DNA of 64,000 bases from Ceratotherium simum simum. Lineage: Eukaryota > Chordata > Mammalia > Perissodactyla > Rhinocerotidae. Made by a program: the position numbers and the translations under genes. Each line of letters opens with the position of its first letter. Within the stretch, counting starts at the first letter, position 1. This document shows, one piece after another, positions 21,576-33,184 of the stretch. The stretch spans positions 13,924,049 through 13,988,048 of the forward strand of contig NW_004454171.1 in the NCBI RefSeq assembly GCF_000283155.1, in the 5' to 3' direction. The notes beneath the pieces are model-generated. The model was not told where the DNA came from and searched no databases. It saw only the letters and a list, made by a program, of their open reading frames with translations.

Positions 21576-21929
21576 ATCTTTTTGTTTTGGTGTTTATGGG
21601 AGGTTGCTGAAGGAGCATCACAGGGATTTATGCTTGTGGAACAATCTCTGAAAAGAACCCTCGTGACCATAAGTCACAAGAGTGGCTTGGGTTCTAGGCT
21701 TCAAGCAGAAGATTATTTCAAAACTGGCTCATTCTAGGGTCTCTAGGGGACTCTGTGGCTTCTCCAGAGAGGCAGAGGCATTTTAGAGGTTGTGTAATAT
21801 GGTACAAAATTAACCTCTCTGAGTTTTGGTCCATTATGTTTGTAGGAAGTGGGTTTTATACTTGCCCTCCCAACTTTTCATAACTTACAAAGCTCAAAAG
21901 AGACAAGAATATGAATTATTCATATCAGC
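21576..21929. other. Unassigned sequence
   Basis: No feature recognised. Confidence 0.5.
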
Positions 21930-22262
21930 CAGGGGTCAGCAAATTATAGCCCACACGCGAATTCAGCCTGCTGCTGTTTTTGAGTAGCTTGCAAGCCAAG
22001 AATGGTTTTTACATTTTTAAACTGTTGGAAACATTAAAAAAGAAGAATATTTTATGACTAGTAAACATTAAATGAAATTCAGATTTCAGTGTCCATAAAT
22101 AAAGTTTTATTGGAACACAGCCACGCGGATTCCTTCAGTTATTGTCTGTGGCTGCTTTGTGCTGCCACGGGGAAGCTGAGAGGGTGCAACAGACTGCATG
22201 GCCTGCAAAGCTGAGGTGTTAACTGTTCAGCCTTGGCAGCAACAGTTTGTGATCTCTGATAT
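21930..22262 (-). mobile_element. hAT-type MITE (Arthur1-like), reverse orientation
   Basis: Contains GGGGTCAGCAAATTATAGCC, ATAAAGTTTTATTGGAACAC, AGCCACGCGGATTC and TTGTCTGTGGCTGC, the complementary strand of the element at 15188-15395. Central bases 21990-22095 look like an insertion or less-deleted internal part. Non-autonomous. Confidence 0.75.
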
Positions 22263-22990
22263 GAATACTCAGGCACAACACACACGTAACGTGTTCTTAG
22301 CATTGCTGTGATCTTTCTGAATGAAACTGGGGCTTTGAGTTTTCTATTTGCCAAGGCCCTGGAGTTGCATGACTCCAGGGAGGTGCCATTCACATAATAT
22401 CCAATGGGAATGGCGCCCCCTGGAGGAGGCACCAGATCTGAAGCTGCCCCGCGTGCTGTAAGGCCCCAGCACTGAGTGAGGAGGCCTGACTGTGACCGTA
22501 GCCTGGCTAAGAACTCCCTAGCTGCGGACGTGGGGACCGATCACCTAACTGCTCGGGGTCTCAGATCCTCAAATCTGTAAAAAATCATTGTACTCTCAAT
22601 GGTTCTCGAACTTCCTCCCTCCTTCTCCACTTCTTCTTAGCAGAATCCTTTACTCCAATGAACTTGCACATAGACCCCTAACACATCAGGCAGCTAAAAG
22701 TGGAACATCTCTGCTCTGGGTCCCAGCCTGAGAGTCCCTCAGTGGAGGACCGCACAGAAGAAATTCACAAACTCCTCCCAACCCCACCAGTTAAGAGTTC
22801 TGTGGGTCCAGGTCCTCTCCATGGAGAGCTGACCTAACCCACAGCTAGATCAGACGAGTTCTTTTCAGAGAGCTTGTTGGGATCTACTGAGCAGTCCCAT
22901 GTACTCTGAGGCCACATATTTTGGCCTGATCAGCTAGAATTTTCCCTGGTGCTGGCTCTTTCTCTCAGGGAATCAATCATCGCCCAGATG
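22263..22990. other. Unassigned sequence
   Basis: A 97-codon minus-strand frame runs from here into the hAT MITE and is therefore not a gene. Otherwise nothing was seen. Confidence 0.5.
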
Positions 22991-22994
22991 CTCT

Positions 22995-23215
22995 TAATAA
23001 TAATAACAGCTAAAATTTACTGAGCACTTACTACTTGCCCTCAATGGCGTGCCTTTTGTAATTTAATACAGACAACAACCCAGTGAAGTGGGTACTATAA
23101 TCAATCCCATTTTACAAACAAGAAAACAGTCCTGGAGAGTGTCTTGCTCAAGGACATGCCACTGTCAGGGGTGCAGAGACTGGGTATTAACTCAGGCAGT
23201 CTGACATCAAAGCTC
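22995..23215 (-). repeat. MIR SINE, well preserved
   Basis: The near full reverse-complement MIR order is visible: TAATAATAACAGCTAAAATT, ACTGAGCACTTACTACTTG, CCATTTTACAAACAAGAAAA, and ACTCAGGCAGTCTGAC at the 5' side. Confidence 0.9.
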
Positions 23216-23254
23216 ATCCCTTCAGAGGGAGTGTGGATGCCCCATTCCTCTTGA

Positions 23255-23458
23255 GCTTTTTTTTTTTTTTTTTTTTTTGGCAAGAAAGATTCACCCTGAG
23301 CTAACATCTGTGCCAGTCTTCCTCTATTTTGTATGTGGGTCACTACCACAGCACGGCTGATGAGTGGTGTAGGTCCACATCTGGGATTTGAACCCACAAA
23401 CCTGGGCCATCAAAGTGGAGTGCACCAAACTTAACCACTAGGCAATAGGACTGGCTCC
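23255..23458 (-). repeat. ERE-type SINE
   Basis: A T22 tract (the tail), CCTGAGCTAACATCTGTGCC, CACAGCACGGCTGATGAG, GGGATTTGAACCC (decayed B box) and head AGGACTGGCTCC. CCTC-containing flanks are similar but no clean duplication was found. Confidence 0.9.
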
Positions 23459-23494
23459 TCGGGCTACTTTTTAATCAACAGATGTGAGGACTTA

Positions 23495-23690
23495 CTTATA
23501 ACTCACTTGCTGTGTGACTTTGGGCACAGACAATTTTTCTAAGCTTCAGTTTCCTCATCAGTCAAATGGGAATAATGAATTGGGTCAATAATACTGTTGT
23601 GAGGATTAGTGGGATAAAGCACATAGTTAGCGCCTGCCATTACTCAGCGCTCAGTAACTGTTACCTTCTATTATTATCACCAGTTGTCAT
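23495..23690 (+). repeat. MIR SINE
   Basis: TTGCTGTGTGACTTTGGGCA, CTTCAGTTTCCTCATCAGTC, TTGTGAGGATTAGTGGGAT and GCGCTCAGTAACTGTTACC follow the MIR consensus closely. Confidence 0.9.
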
Positions 23691-23694
23691 CCAT

Positions 23695-23985
23695 TGCTTC
23701 TTGCCTTTTCTGTTCCTCTGAACCTTTCCATGTTAACATAGTCTGCCTGGATCATCTTTAATATCGTGTCCACCGATTTTACAGAGGTCATTTTCTTTAA
23801 GACGCAGCTCAATGCAGCTTTCTTTAGGGGGTCTAACTATTTCACTTGCCCTCATGGCCAAGGTCACGTCTTGTTGTATTGAACCTCTATCAATAAAACC
23901 CTCATGTTCATTGATTGTTCTCTGTGTGTGTCTTGCCTTTTCATCTATACTACCAGCCTCGTTGTGCTGGGACAGATACTGGCTA
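23695..23985 (+). repeat. Possible L2 fragment
   Basis: A pyrimidine-rich region between two MIRs, with GACGCAGCTCAATGCAGC resembling the L2 'ggactcagctcaggcgtc' segment. Weak. Confidence 0.4.
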
Positions 23986-23989
23986 CATA

Positions 23990-24235
23990 GGGCAGGAGAA
24001 AAAGAATGGACTTCTAAAATCTGAAAGACCAGGGTTTAAATTCTGAATCTACCTTTGACTGTGTTCTTGAGCATGTTATCTAAACTTCACCAAGCCTCAG
24101 TTACTTCATCTGTAAAACAGGATCAGAAAATCTTTCCTTACAAGCTACTGTAAGGATTAAATGGGATGGCACTGTGAACACTCCCCTGGCAGCGAGCCTG
24201 GCCCATATTTGCTTCCCACTTTTTTGCACCTATCA
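23990..24235 (+). repeat. MIR SINE
   Basis: GACCAGGGTTTAAATTCTGA, AAGCCTCAGTTACTTCATC, TGTAAAACAGGATCAGAA and TGTAAGGATTAAATGGGAT are in MIR order. Second plus-strand MIR within 500 bases. Confidence 0.88.
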
Positions 24236-24798
24236 TGGGGTTTTGCACTCAATATTTGCTCTCTAAAAACCAGTTGATTAACTGATAGCTAATGTTGTGA
24301 GAAGCAGGGTCATTTTCAGTTTTTCTCCAACTTTCCAACCAACAGTGCAGTCTGTCCCCAGTTGGCTGAACTTGCTCAAGCTCATTTTCTTGAGGGGTTT
24401 CCTCAGTAAGGCGCCGTGAGTTCTCTAAAGATAAAGACACCTCCTGCCATTGAGGGGCTGAACATCTAATAGGAGACAGGAGACACTACAATGTCTGTAA
24501 CTACCGTTGTGTGTGGGGTGTAAGCAGGGCCTCAGGCCAGTGCTTTGGAAGCTCACATGGGAGGTATGGCATTGGTTGGTTCTTGCCCTACAACCTAGCG
24601 AGGCCACAAGAAAGCATACACAGGAGGGGGGAAGAGGTTTGGTGCCAGATGAGGCTCAGAGGCAATAAGCAAACACCATAGAGGTTAGGAGACGGGCACA
24701 TCTCTTGAGGCATTCCCCAGGTGGGAGTCAAAGATTAGTGAGTGCAGGTGGAATATATTCGGGAATAGAGTATTCAGTCGTGGAGAGTTTGTCTAGGG
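24236..24798. other. Unassigned sequence
   Basis: No repeat or coding signal recognised. Confidence 0.5.
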
Positions 24799-24945
24799 CA
24801 GTGGTTCTCAACCTTAGCTGCACATCGGCATCACCAGGGGAGCTTAAAAACCAAATCAAACTAAAAAAACTCATGGCAGGGGCCCCACTCTGAGCAATTC
24901 AGATTTAATTGCTCTGGGGTGCAGCCTGGGCATTGGAATACATTG
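24799..24945 (+). mobile_element. hAT-type MITE (MER20-like)
   Basis: Begins CAGTGGTTCTCAACCTTAGC and continues TGCACATCGGCATCACC, the start of MER20-like elements, with a GGGGCCCCACTCTGAG block inside. The right end has decayed. Confidence 0.75.
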
Positions 24946-24954
24946 GGGAAAATC

Positions 24955-25130
24955 CCCAATAAAACATTCTGCAGTGATGGAAGGGTCCAATACCGTAGCT
25001 GCTAGCCCCATGTGGCTACCAAGTCCTTGAAATGTGGCTAGTCCAACTGAGGAACTGAATTTTAATTCATTTAAATTTAAATATAAAATAGCCATGTGAG
25101 GCTCGTGGCTTCTGTATTGCACAGCACAGG
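24955..25130 (+). mobile_element. MER58-type hAT MITE
   Basis: ACATTCTGCAGTGATGGAA, CCAATACCGTAGCTGCTAGC, GAAATGTGGCTAGTCCAAC and a TTTAAATTTAAATATAAAAT core, closing with TGCACAGCACAG. This is the MER58 layout, built on nearly palindromic ends. One of four copies here. Confidence 0.85.
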
Positions 25131-25154
25131 TCTAGAGTTTTTTGGGGGGGTGGA

Positions 25155-25330
25155 TTTTATTGAGCTCAGCTCACTCTGTGCATAACTTACACTATTTCAT
25201 TTAACTCTCAGAACAGGCCTGTTTTGCTGATGAGGAAGGTGAAGGTCAGACGAGTCAGGAAATGTGCTTATGGTTACACAGCTAGGAGACATCTGAGCAG
25301 GAACCAGGCACGATGCTCTTATCACTATGA
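25155..25330 (-). repeat. MIR SINE fragment
   Basis: CTATTTCATTTAACTCTCAG, TTGCTGATGAGGAAGGTGA and GGTTACACAGCTAGGAGAC follow the reverse-complement MIR. Confidence 0.85.
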
Positions 25331-25334
25331 GATG

Positions 25335-27180
25335 AGCTGAAGCACAGGCAGGGCCGGTTAAGGGCTTGGGACATCAGAGGGTTTCCTCCCTAGTTGTCCC
25401 ACGAGCAAGTCGAGAACCGTACACCCCTGCCAAGGAAACTGAAATGTTAGGAAGCACTTACCTGGCCCTGCCTGGGAATCATGGAGCTGACAGGTCCCAA
25501 ATCACTAAACTCTGGCAATACAATCTCATTTGGGGCTGAAGGGTCCACATAACGACCTCGGCCCACCCATTACCAAATAGCTCATCAGTGAATCTTGGCT
25601 GAGTGGAAGGTTCTAGAACAAAATCACAGTGGTTTTGTGGAAGGCACAGTGGGAGAGGCTCACTGAAAGAGAGTTTTGGGGTTTGAAGACATCCCTGAGC
25701 TCAGGTTTGCCTAGACTAACAGATTGCCCAGCCTGCAGTAGGGTTCCATCTATTGAGGTTTGATAACATACCCACCATATTTAGAGTCCATAAGTCCATC
25801 TTATTTGCATCTAGGATCTTTCCTGGAGAAATTGGGACAATAAACAGGCCCTGCAAAGTCTATGGAAATGTGGAGGGACATCGTTTAGAGCTAATCCCAG
25901 AACGGAGAGGGTGAGTCTGAGTTTCCCAGAAGAGAGGCACCCAACCAGTGAGGCTGCCTTTTGAGGGAGGCTGCTGAGAATGTTTGGTGACGACCAGAAC
26001 ACCTTCCCACTTCCAGTGTGAAAAGATGATCACAGTGGCAAGGCCAAGTAGGGAGAGAATGAGAGTAGCTAGGAATCCCACACCAAGAAAAGGCCAGAAG
26101 GACCAGTTAACACCCCGAATAAGTATCTGAGGCTGATTTGTCAATGCACTATTGCAGAAATAAGCAAGGAGGGGAAGCTGACAGGGCCTGACATTTTAAC
26201 GGTTTTCAAGAATATGCAAATTGAAGATAATGGCTTCTACCCCCTCAACTCCCCTCCCCTAGACTTAGAGATGCCTGTAGGCAGCTTGTGAGATTTCAAG
26301 AAGGTCCCACTCAGAGACACTGATTGGTGCCTAGAGTTGAGGTCCTCCCTGATGCCTGTGGAACATATGCTTAATCAAGTTAATAAATGAATGAAAGAGT
26401 AGAACTAGAAGCAAAACGAATAGAGAGTGGGGCTTATTCTGCTTAGTGCAGACAAAACTGTTTTGAACAAAGATTTGTGTGAAATATTAGGCACACTGGC
26501 CTCAGGCCATGTACTTGGAGGCCGAGGGCAGAAGGTTTGACTGACACACTGTCAAACTCTCCTTGCAGCTCAGTTTTGGTGAGAAGTGGCTTCCCTGAGG
26601 GAGGGGAGGAAGATTTATAGGAAGCCACGTGGGTGTTGTGGCAAGGACTTGAAAAGCTGCTGAGGGCCACTCTGGGGGATAGGGAGTGTGGGTGGTGATG
26701 GGATGAAGCATTTTTGCCAAGGATGTGGATCAACCTCATAACAGTAGAGCTCTGACACTTAGGCTTTAGAAAACATTCAAGACTTCGATAAGCCCAGGAA
26801 GGTGGTAAGACAGTGGGTCTGTGTTAGTTTAGGTTGTAACTTAAAGCAGACAAGCATATGGGTGCAAGTAGTTTTGTCAGAGACGATCTCAGGAAACACA
26901 ATGAAGGAGCAGGGTAGTGAGACAGAGAAGGGAAGAAACCTGGTAAAGGGTGTGTTAATGAGTGATTACCTCTCTGGCCAACTGGGGCCCAATCTGCTAG
27001 GGACACCCTGAGAGACTGTGTATTTGGAATCATCCCATTTGGGGTCAGGAAGCTGGGGAAATGTATCCAACTCCAATGGTTGGGGGTTGCTCTTGCAGTG
27101 TTCCCTGCTGGGGCCAGGCACACTTCTGAGGCCAGAGAGTGTCCTCAGGCAGAGAGATGCAGAAGGCCAGGGCATTCATT
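25335..27180. other. Unassigned non-coding sequence
   Basis: Nearly 1.9 kb without a recognised repeat or gene. Several 60-99 codon frames overlap on both strands near 26440-27180 and share no recognisable content. ATAAATGAATGAAAGAG near 26380 hints at an L2 end. Confidence 0.5.
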
Positions 27181-27182
27181 AA

Positions 27183-27705
27183 AAGCTTAAAATGGCTTAA
27201 AACAACACACTTTTATTATCTCATGGTTTCTGTGGGTCAGGAATCTAGCCATAGGTTAGTTTGAAGACCTGCTGCTTCAGGGTCTCTCATGAGGCTGCAG
27301 TAAAGGTGTTGACCAGGGTAGGGTCTCATCTGAAGGCTCAACTGGGGAAGGATCTATTTCTAAACTCACTTACGTGGCTGTGGTCAGGATTCATGTCCTC
27401 GAGGACTGTTGGACTGAGAGCCTTGGCTCCTTGCTGACTGTTGCCTGGATTCTATCCAGTTTCTTGCCATGTGAGCCTCTCCAACTTGGCAGCTTCCTTT
27501 TAAAGCCAGTAAGAGAGTCTTCTCACAAAATGGAAGAAGAATGTTTTGTAACCTAATCACGGAAGTAACATCTCCTCAACGTTGCCATATTATATTGTTT
27601 GGAAGCAAGTTCCTCAAGGGGAGAGGATTACAAAGGCTGTGTTTATCTGGAGGTGGAGGTGTGGATCATATTGGCACCATCTTAGAGCCTGTCTTCCACA
27701 GCCAG
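27183..27705 (-). repeat. MLT1-like LTR (MaLR class)
   Basis: AATGGCTTAAAACAACACAC, TTATTATCTCATGGTTTCTG, GGGTCTCTCATGAGGCTGC, CCTCTCCAACTTGGCAGC and CACCATCTTAGAGCCTGTC all fall in the order of a reverse-strand MLT1 LTR. No internal region is attached, so it is a solo LTR of a non-infectious ancient retroelement. Confidence 0.8.
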
Positions 27706-28653
27706 GGTGGACAGAGGGAATGTGAGTAGGGACTGTCAGCATCTGCTGGGGGGAAAGGGTTGGTGGTAAGCAAATTTTGGCAAAGGGAAAAGGGTGTTGG
27801 TGAGAAAGAGTAAGGAGTAAATCAGCTGTGTGGATAGACCAAGCAACCCAGGGAGCCTTCTATCCCAGAAGGGGGGAGACCCCTTGGCTGCGCAGAGCGG
27901 CACTTAGCAGCACCCTGGCTCCTGAGTCTCAGCCCCCAAGGGCATGACTTGAGTTTGCATCCTGAGGGGTGCTCTGCTCTCTGCCTGGTGATCTTTCTTA
28001 TGTTTCCTTGTAGAACTGTCTGGACCACAGAGTAATGCCTGGAAGAGCCTGTAGGGCATAGGGAGGGATTGTCTCCTCTTCAAGGTCAACAGAGCTGGGA
28101 TATGGAACCCTAGCATCTCAAACTGGATCGCAATCTGAAGGCTTGCAAGTTCTATGAGCCCTGTAATGCTTAACCCTTCTGCCTAGCTCAGTATAACAGA
28201 CTCCCCCAGGCTGGGAATTCTCTCTGTTCTACTGCCTCCAGGACTATTAGAAAGTTTATTCTTAGACAGAAATTAAATCTGTTTCCCTGAAGCTCCCTTT
28301 GGTCTTAACTTCAGAGAAAGTCAATTCCCTCTTTCATAGAACCAGCCCTCAAAGAGACAAACCCGCTTCTTTGGACGCTTCCTCATGATTAAGTTTTAGA
28401 GGTTGGTGCTCAGAGCTGCGTATGATGTCCTGGATGTGGTCTGTTCAGAGCCGATGTGGAAGGGGAGAGGAGGAACTCCCATCTCCCCACAGACCACCCT
28501 TCTATTAACCTTGTCCAAGGGCCCGCTGGCTCCCCATCCCCTTTGGGCTGGCTGTCAAACTCCATCATTTGAAACCTCCAAGCAGTGAATGACCGAAGCT
28601 GTTTTCAGTGAGCAGATGCTGCGTCAGATCTCCTCTCTCTGGTACCGGTGTTT
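27706..28653. other. Unassigned non-coding sequence
   Basis: No feature supported. Short opposed frames only. Confidence 0.5.
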
Positions 28654-28670
28654 TTGTTGTTGTTGTTGTT
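28654..28670. repeat. (TTG)n microsatellite
   Basis: Five to six uninterrupted TTG units. Confidence 0.85.
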
Positions 28671-28859
28671 GGGAGGGAGTAAAAAGGAGATTTGTCCATT
28701 CTGCAACCCCAAGGAGGCAGATGGCCAGTGTGATCCTGGGCTTAACAGGAGAATTTGTCTTGCAATTTTATGGTAGGATGACCATAATAGGTATAATAAC
28801 AATAACTTAAAGCAAAAATACATAAGGAACTGTCAAGGGAGGATGCATATAAAGGACGG

Positions 28860-29050
28860 TAATAGTAACTAACAATGACAACAGTTTATACTGCTCTTTC
28901 ACTCTGATGATCTCATTTATTTTTCAAAATAATGCTGTGAGGGAGCTATTAATATACCTAATTTACAGATTCAGGAACCAACTTTCAGAGATGACCCAAT
29001 GCTGCATGGCTATCAAATGGAAGATCTGGAACAAGACCCCTAATATTTTC
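28860..29050 (-). repeat. MIR SINE fragment
   Basis: CTGATGATCTCATTTATTTT, AATAATGCTGTGAGGGAGC, TAATTTACAGATTCAGGAAC and CAATGCTGCATGGCTATCAA align to the reverse MIR. Confidence 0.75.
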
Positions 29051-29119
29051 CCTCCAAATTCTGTATATTTCACACTGCATAGTTCTGCTCTCCTTAATAT
29101 AGATACTAATGTGTTATGT

Positions 29120-29400
29120 AAATTATTCAGTCCTTAGCAAGTCCTTATTGAGAATCCACCAAGACAGTAGGAAACATAAGGTATGTAAAAGAGTTGAAAG
29201 ACTTGCCCTCAAAGAGTTCATGATCTTTGGGGTGAGTTAAGATCTATACACTAAACCATTGGAAAAATATGGAAAACAGACTCTGACTCTATCGGATTGT
29301 AAGCTTGTATAACAGTCTCTAAGTGCTATACTAACTTGGAGATGTGCAGCTTAGTTGAAGATGCTTCATGGAGGGAATTTCAATAGCTTACAATAATTCC
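29120..29400 (-). repeat. Possible ancient LINE/L2 fragment
   Basis: AAGTCCTTATTGAGAATCCACC, then CTTGCCCTCAAAGAGTTCATGATC, resembles the same reverse-strand ancient repeat as at 52980-53345. Diverged. Confidence 0.45.
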
Positions 29401-30610
29401 TGAGCAATCTAGCACAATCCAGAAATTAATATTTTCCAAAGAAGGATGACAAAAACTTGCAGGGGAGTTGCAGTATCGATTATGTCCACCAGATGATGCC
29501 ACTATTCAGTGGAATTCTAGAGAGTTTTGCTTTGGGGATTCAAGTACAATTGTGATAAGTTTGAGATAACGGCTAGAAAGATCTTTAATCTGTTTCAGAC
29601 ATTAATAATTTTCTTACTGTAATTTTACATGGAGTTCATGCACATTTGCAATAGAGAATCTGAAAACAAAGGACTACTCAACTTTTTCTTAAGTAAATTC
29701 TGTACATTGACTCAGTTTCCTAGCTGGGTCTCACCGCGTTTTAGTATTTGCTCTTGCAAGTGACCATGAGATTAACAGAAGGCAGCAGAGAGCCATTCTT
29801 GGAGACCAAGGCTAGGAGGGACGGCCACCAACTTGGAGGTAAACTTTTCACTCTATTAGGCATTTGCTTTCACTATATATGCAAATATATTCCCTATAGC
29901 AAATCTTGATAAACAACAGGTTCAGCCCAGTGGAAAAGCCAGTATGGACAGCCTGATGCAATTATATTCAGCATTAATGAGCTGTAGGCGCCATCCTAAC
30001 GTGTTGATATTTTGTAGTATTTGATAATGAAAGAGAATAGAGCCTTTTAAGTCAAAATGTCCTGGTGTTGCTGGATATTTTTAACCATGAACATTCATTA
30101 TTTTGTTTGAAAAATTGGCCTGCTTTGGAATATTAAACACCCAGTCTTTAGAGGGTGAAGAAGATGAAAGTAACTATATCTATTGTGCTCACTGAGAGTA
30201 TTTCCCAAGAAGCCCAAAGCTCTCGCAAGGTTTTATCTGGGAGATCCCATCTCCGTGAACCCAGCCCTCTTTCTCTGGAGGTGGCTGTGACAAGCATGTT
30301 CATTTGCATTTTCTTACTGGGTGGGAGGAGGGTCCGTTTGCTTGAGCCCAGCCTGCCTGAGCCAGCTCTTTGTGTCATCCTGTTATTCCACACAGCCAGC
30401 CCCATTCAAAGGACTCGGAAGGCAACTGGGTACCAGAGGACTAAGACACTGTTGGAAATGCCCTCATGGAAAGCCAGTTGGGGAGGAGAGGTGACAAAGG
30501 TCCTCTATTTCTCTGTTGTTCCCAGCAGGAACTGGGAAAACCCTATGGTGTTTTTTTTTGCATTCTGGTGAGAAGCTCAGCTCTGGCAGTGGCCCAAACA
30601 TAATTTAGAT
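29401..30610. other. Unassigned single-copy-looking sequence
   Basis: No repeat recognised. AT-rich 29560-30120 holds words such as CATTAATAATTTTC and CAGCATTAATGAGCTG that would suit a regulatory element. The plus-strand 138-codon frame at 30155-30571 has no recognisable domain, start context or partner exon and was not called. Confidence 0.45.
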
Positions 30611-30614
30611 GTAA

Positions 30615-30725
30615 TTAATCAATAATGATTATGATAGCTAAAATCCATTAAGTAATTATTATGTTCTAGGCACCATATACAATTCTATGGCTGCATTATT
30701 TTATTTAACTCTTACCATGACCTAT
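30615..30725 (-). repeat. MIR SINE fragment
   Basis: GATAGCTAAAATCCATTAAG, TTATGTTCTAGGCACCATA and TTATTTAACTCTTACCATG match the 3' half of MIR on the reverse strand. Confidence 0.75.
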
Positions 30726-30729
30726 GAGT

Positions 30730-31800
30730 TGTATGCAGACCCCAAATCCACCACATTCCCTTGCTGGCCCAGTCTTGATTTTATAATTTCTACACTCATC
30801 TGAGTGGCCATGCACTGTGGGCGGGGTGCATTATGAACACCAAGCCTGAGTCTTAGTTGACAGAAGACCAAGCCAATCCTAGGGGTCTTGTCCCCCTTGC
30901 CAGTGATTGGTTTAGGAGGGAGCATGTGATCAGGGCCACCACACATTGGCTTGAGCACCACACAAAGGTACCACATCTAAAGGGGCACCACTCACAACAT
31001 AGACTTATATTAACCGATGAGAGTGTTCAAGCATGAAGATCCTGGGCCTTCTGGCTGAATTATAGAGCAGTTCTGTCCCATAGACCTTTCTGTGATGAGG
31101 AAAATGTTCTGCACTTTCCAATATAGTAGCCTCTAGCCACATGTAGCTATTGAGCATTTGAAATGTGGCTAGTGTGGCTGAGAAACTGAATTTTAAATTT
31201 TACTTAATTTTAATTAACCAAAAAAAAAAAGTGTCTAATGGCTGCCATATTGGAGAATGTGGTTCTAGAGCATAAATCTGTATCAGTCCCCTCCACTGAG
31301 AACACATTTAAGAGAGCAGGGATGTACACCGTCACTGCCAAGAGCAAGCAGCCAGGTGCCCTGGAGGCCACATCTTGTTTGAGGAAGAGGTGCCTTTCTC
31401 CCATTTGCATAAAGGTGGGGTGCATGCCAATTTCAGCCTTGAATGTGATCCATGTCTGGACAGTGAGATGGGAGGAAAGGACCGCTGGGGGCTTCTAGGA
31501 GAACTTTCTTTTTCCAATTCAAAAAAGACGCCCCAGAAGAAGCAGCCCCTCATTCTTTTCCCCGGATGTTGCCATTATCTAGATAAAGTGTCTGGAATTA
31601 CAGCAGCCACGGTGCTACCAGCCTGAACATGTAGCCAACACACAGAGAAGTTGAACCAGAGCCCTGATGGGCTGGGCTTAGCAGCTGCCCTGATTTGGGA
31701 TTTCTTTTCATGTGAGATCAAAAGAAAAATCTGCTTATTGGTTAAACCACTAAATTAGGATTATCCATTATTGGGAGCAGAAAGCAACCTAACAGACACA
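30730..31800 (+). repeat. MLT1-like LTR, split by MER58
   Basis: Left part: AAGCCAATCCTAGGGG and GATTGGTTTAGGAGGGAGCA. Right part (to about 31800): GTTAAACCACTAAATTAGG and CAGAAAGCAACCTAACAGAC, the characteristic MLT1 3' end. A MER58-type MITE lies between them (31063-31270). Boundaries between 31271 and 31640 are uncertain. Confidence 0.55.
31063..31270 (+). mobile_element. MER58-type hAT MITE
   Basis: GAGCAGTTCTGTCCCATAGA, TTTCTGTGATGAGGAAAATG, CACTTTCCAATATAGTAGCC and CACATGTAGCTATTGAGC, then a TTAATTTTAATTAACC core and GGCTGCCATATTGG. Second of four copies. Confidence 0.88.
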
Positions 31801-31804
31801 AGAG

Positions 31805-31965
31805 TCTTGAATTTTATTGATTTCATCTTACCGATGAGATTACTGAGGCTCAGAGATTTGACAAGCTTGTCCAAGGTCATCAAGCTAGTCCTCTGCAGGT
31901 TTGAGTGGGAGTCAAATCAGGCCAGTGTGACTCCAAACCCCATGCTCTTAATCCCTGTGCTGTGT
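31805..31965 (-). repeat. MIR SINE fragment
   Basis: ACCGATGAGATTACTGAGGC, TCAGAGATTTGACAAGCTTG, TCCAAGGTCATCAAGCTAGT and CCCCATGCTCTTAATCCC follow the reverse MIR. Confidence 0.88.
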
Positions 31966-31969
31966 CATC

Positions 31970-33180
31970 TTCTGAATGGATTGCAAATTCCTCCACTTTC
32001 AAAAGCAATGCATGGCCTTTTGCTCTATTTGCTGGGAACAGTGTAAGTTCCTGCTTCTGTACTCACACTGTGGGGTTGCCTTTGAGCTGGAGAAATTGCT
32101 TACGCTGGGTCTTCTGGATTCTGTTTAGCCGTCTGTGGCCAGGACACAAGGTGCAGAGATGCCCTTTCCTCCTTCCTGCTCCGTTGAGGGCAGGCCTGGG
32201 GGAAGTGGGGCTGAAGGGCACCAGCTGATGCTCCTAAGTCTCTGCCGGCTGCGTGCTGACTTGATTCACATTCGAAGACTGTAATTCAAAATTCTCAGTC
32301 AGAGTCTAGAAGGTGTTAGACCTGCAGGGAGACCCTCTCCTTCAGGTGACTGTGGAGGAAGAGAAGGAGGAGATGTGGCAGCAGGTCTAAGGGACCCAGG
32401 ACAGGTTCAGTGTTCTGAAAAGTGCCGTCCAGTGGCTGGACGTGGAGCAGGAGAGGGTGGCAACAGACCGGACTTCTCCTCTTCTGACCTCTTTCTCTCC
32501 CTAGGGGAGGGCATTCATCCTAGAGCTCCAGTGTCCCCACATGCAGAGGACTCACACAGTCTCGTCTCCTCTGGGCCTAGAGGAATGCAGGAAGACTAGA
32601 TGATCACTCTTGGGTATTTAAAGGCACCTGGAACCCCAAAGGTTGAAAACCAAGCCCAGGATTTTCTCTTTGGTGGAATTTGAGAGATGTTAACTATGGT
32701 GCTTTCCTTAAAGGTTCAGATCTGTTTGAGAAGAGACACAGGCATCCGAAAAGAGTCACATCAAGGAGCACAGTTTGGAGCAGACGTCCCCTCAGGTCTC
32801 ATAAGAACACACACGCTACTGCACTGAGTGAATGAAGGCGAGTTGAGGACAATGCTGCAGGAGGGGGTCAGCTTGCTCCCCGCAGCCCTTTGCTCCTGTG
32901 GGGGTGCAATGGCCCAAGCCATTCCTGGGACCGGGGTCCAGCAAATGCCTCTTCTCCGGCCCCTCGCATGGTGACCACATGCTGCCTGAAAGGCCTGGGA
33001 GAGTGGCCCATCACTGTCCCGGAGCCGATCCTGGGGGCTGATGAGAGAAGCCCTTTGTGCCTCACCTACCTTTTCTGTCCCCCCCACCTCTACTCCCAGG
33101 CCGTGTCCCTATGGGGCCACCTCAGCTGAGACACAGGCTGAAATGGATGTGCCTCAACCCCAACCAGAGTGTAAGCTTCT
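31970..33180. other. Unassigned sequence, moderately GC-rich
   Basis: No repeat recognised. Opposed frames of 65-108 codons over 32761-33253 reflect GC-rich composition, and CpG density is too low for an island. Confidence 0.5.
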
Positions 33181-33184
33181 TAGC

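Noticed and set aside
30155..30571. 138-codon plus-strand frame as a small gene
   Set aside because: Translation matches nothing I recognise, and an 85-codon frame opposes it on the other strand. A stretch of this size opens by chance in 64 kb.
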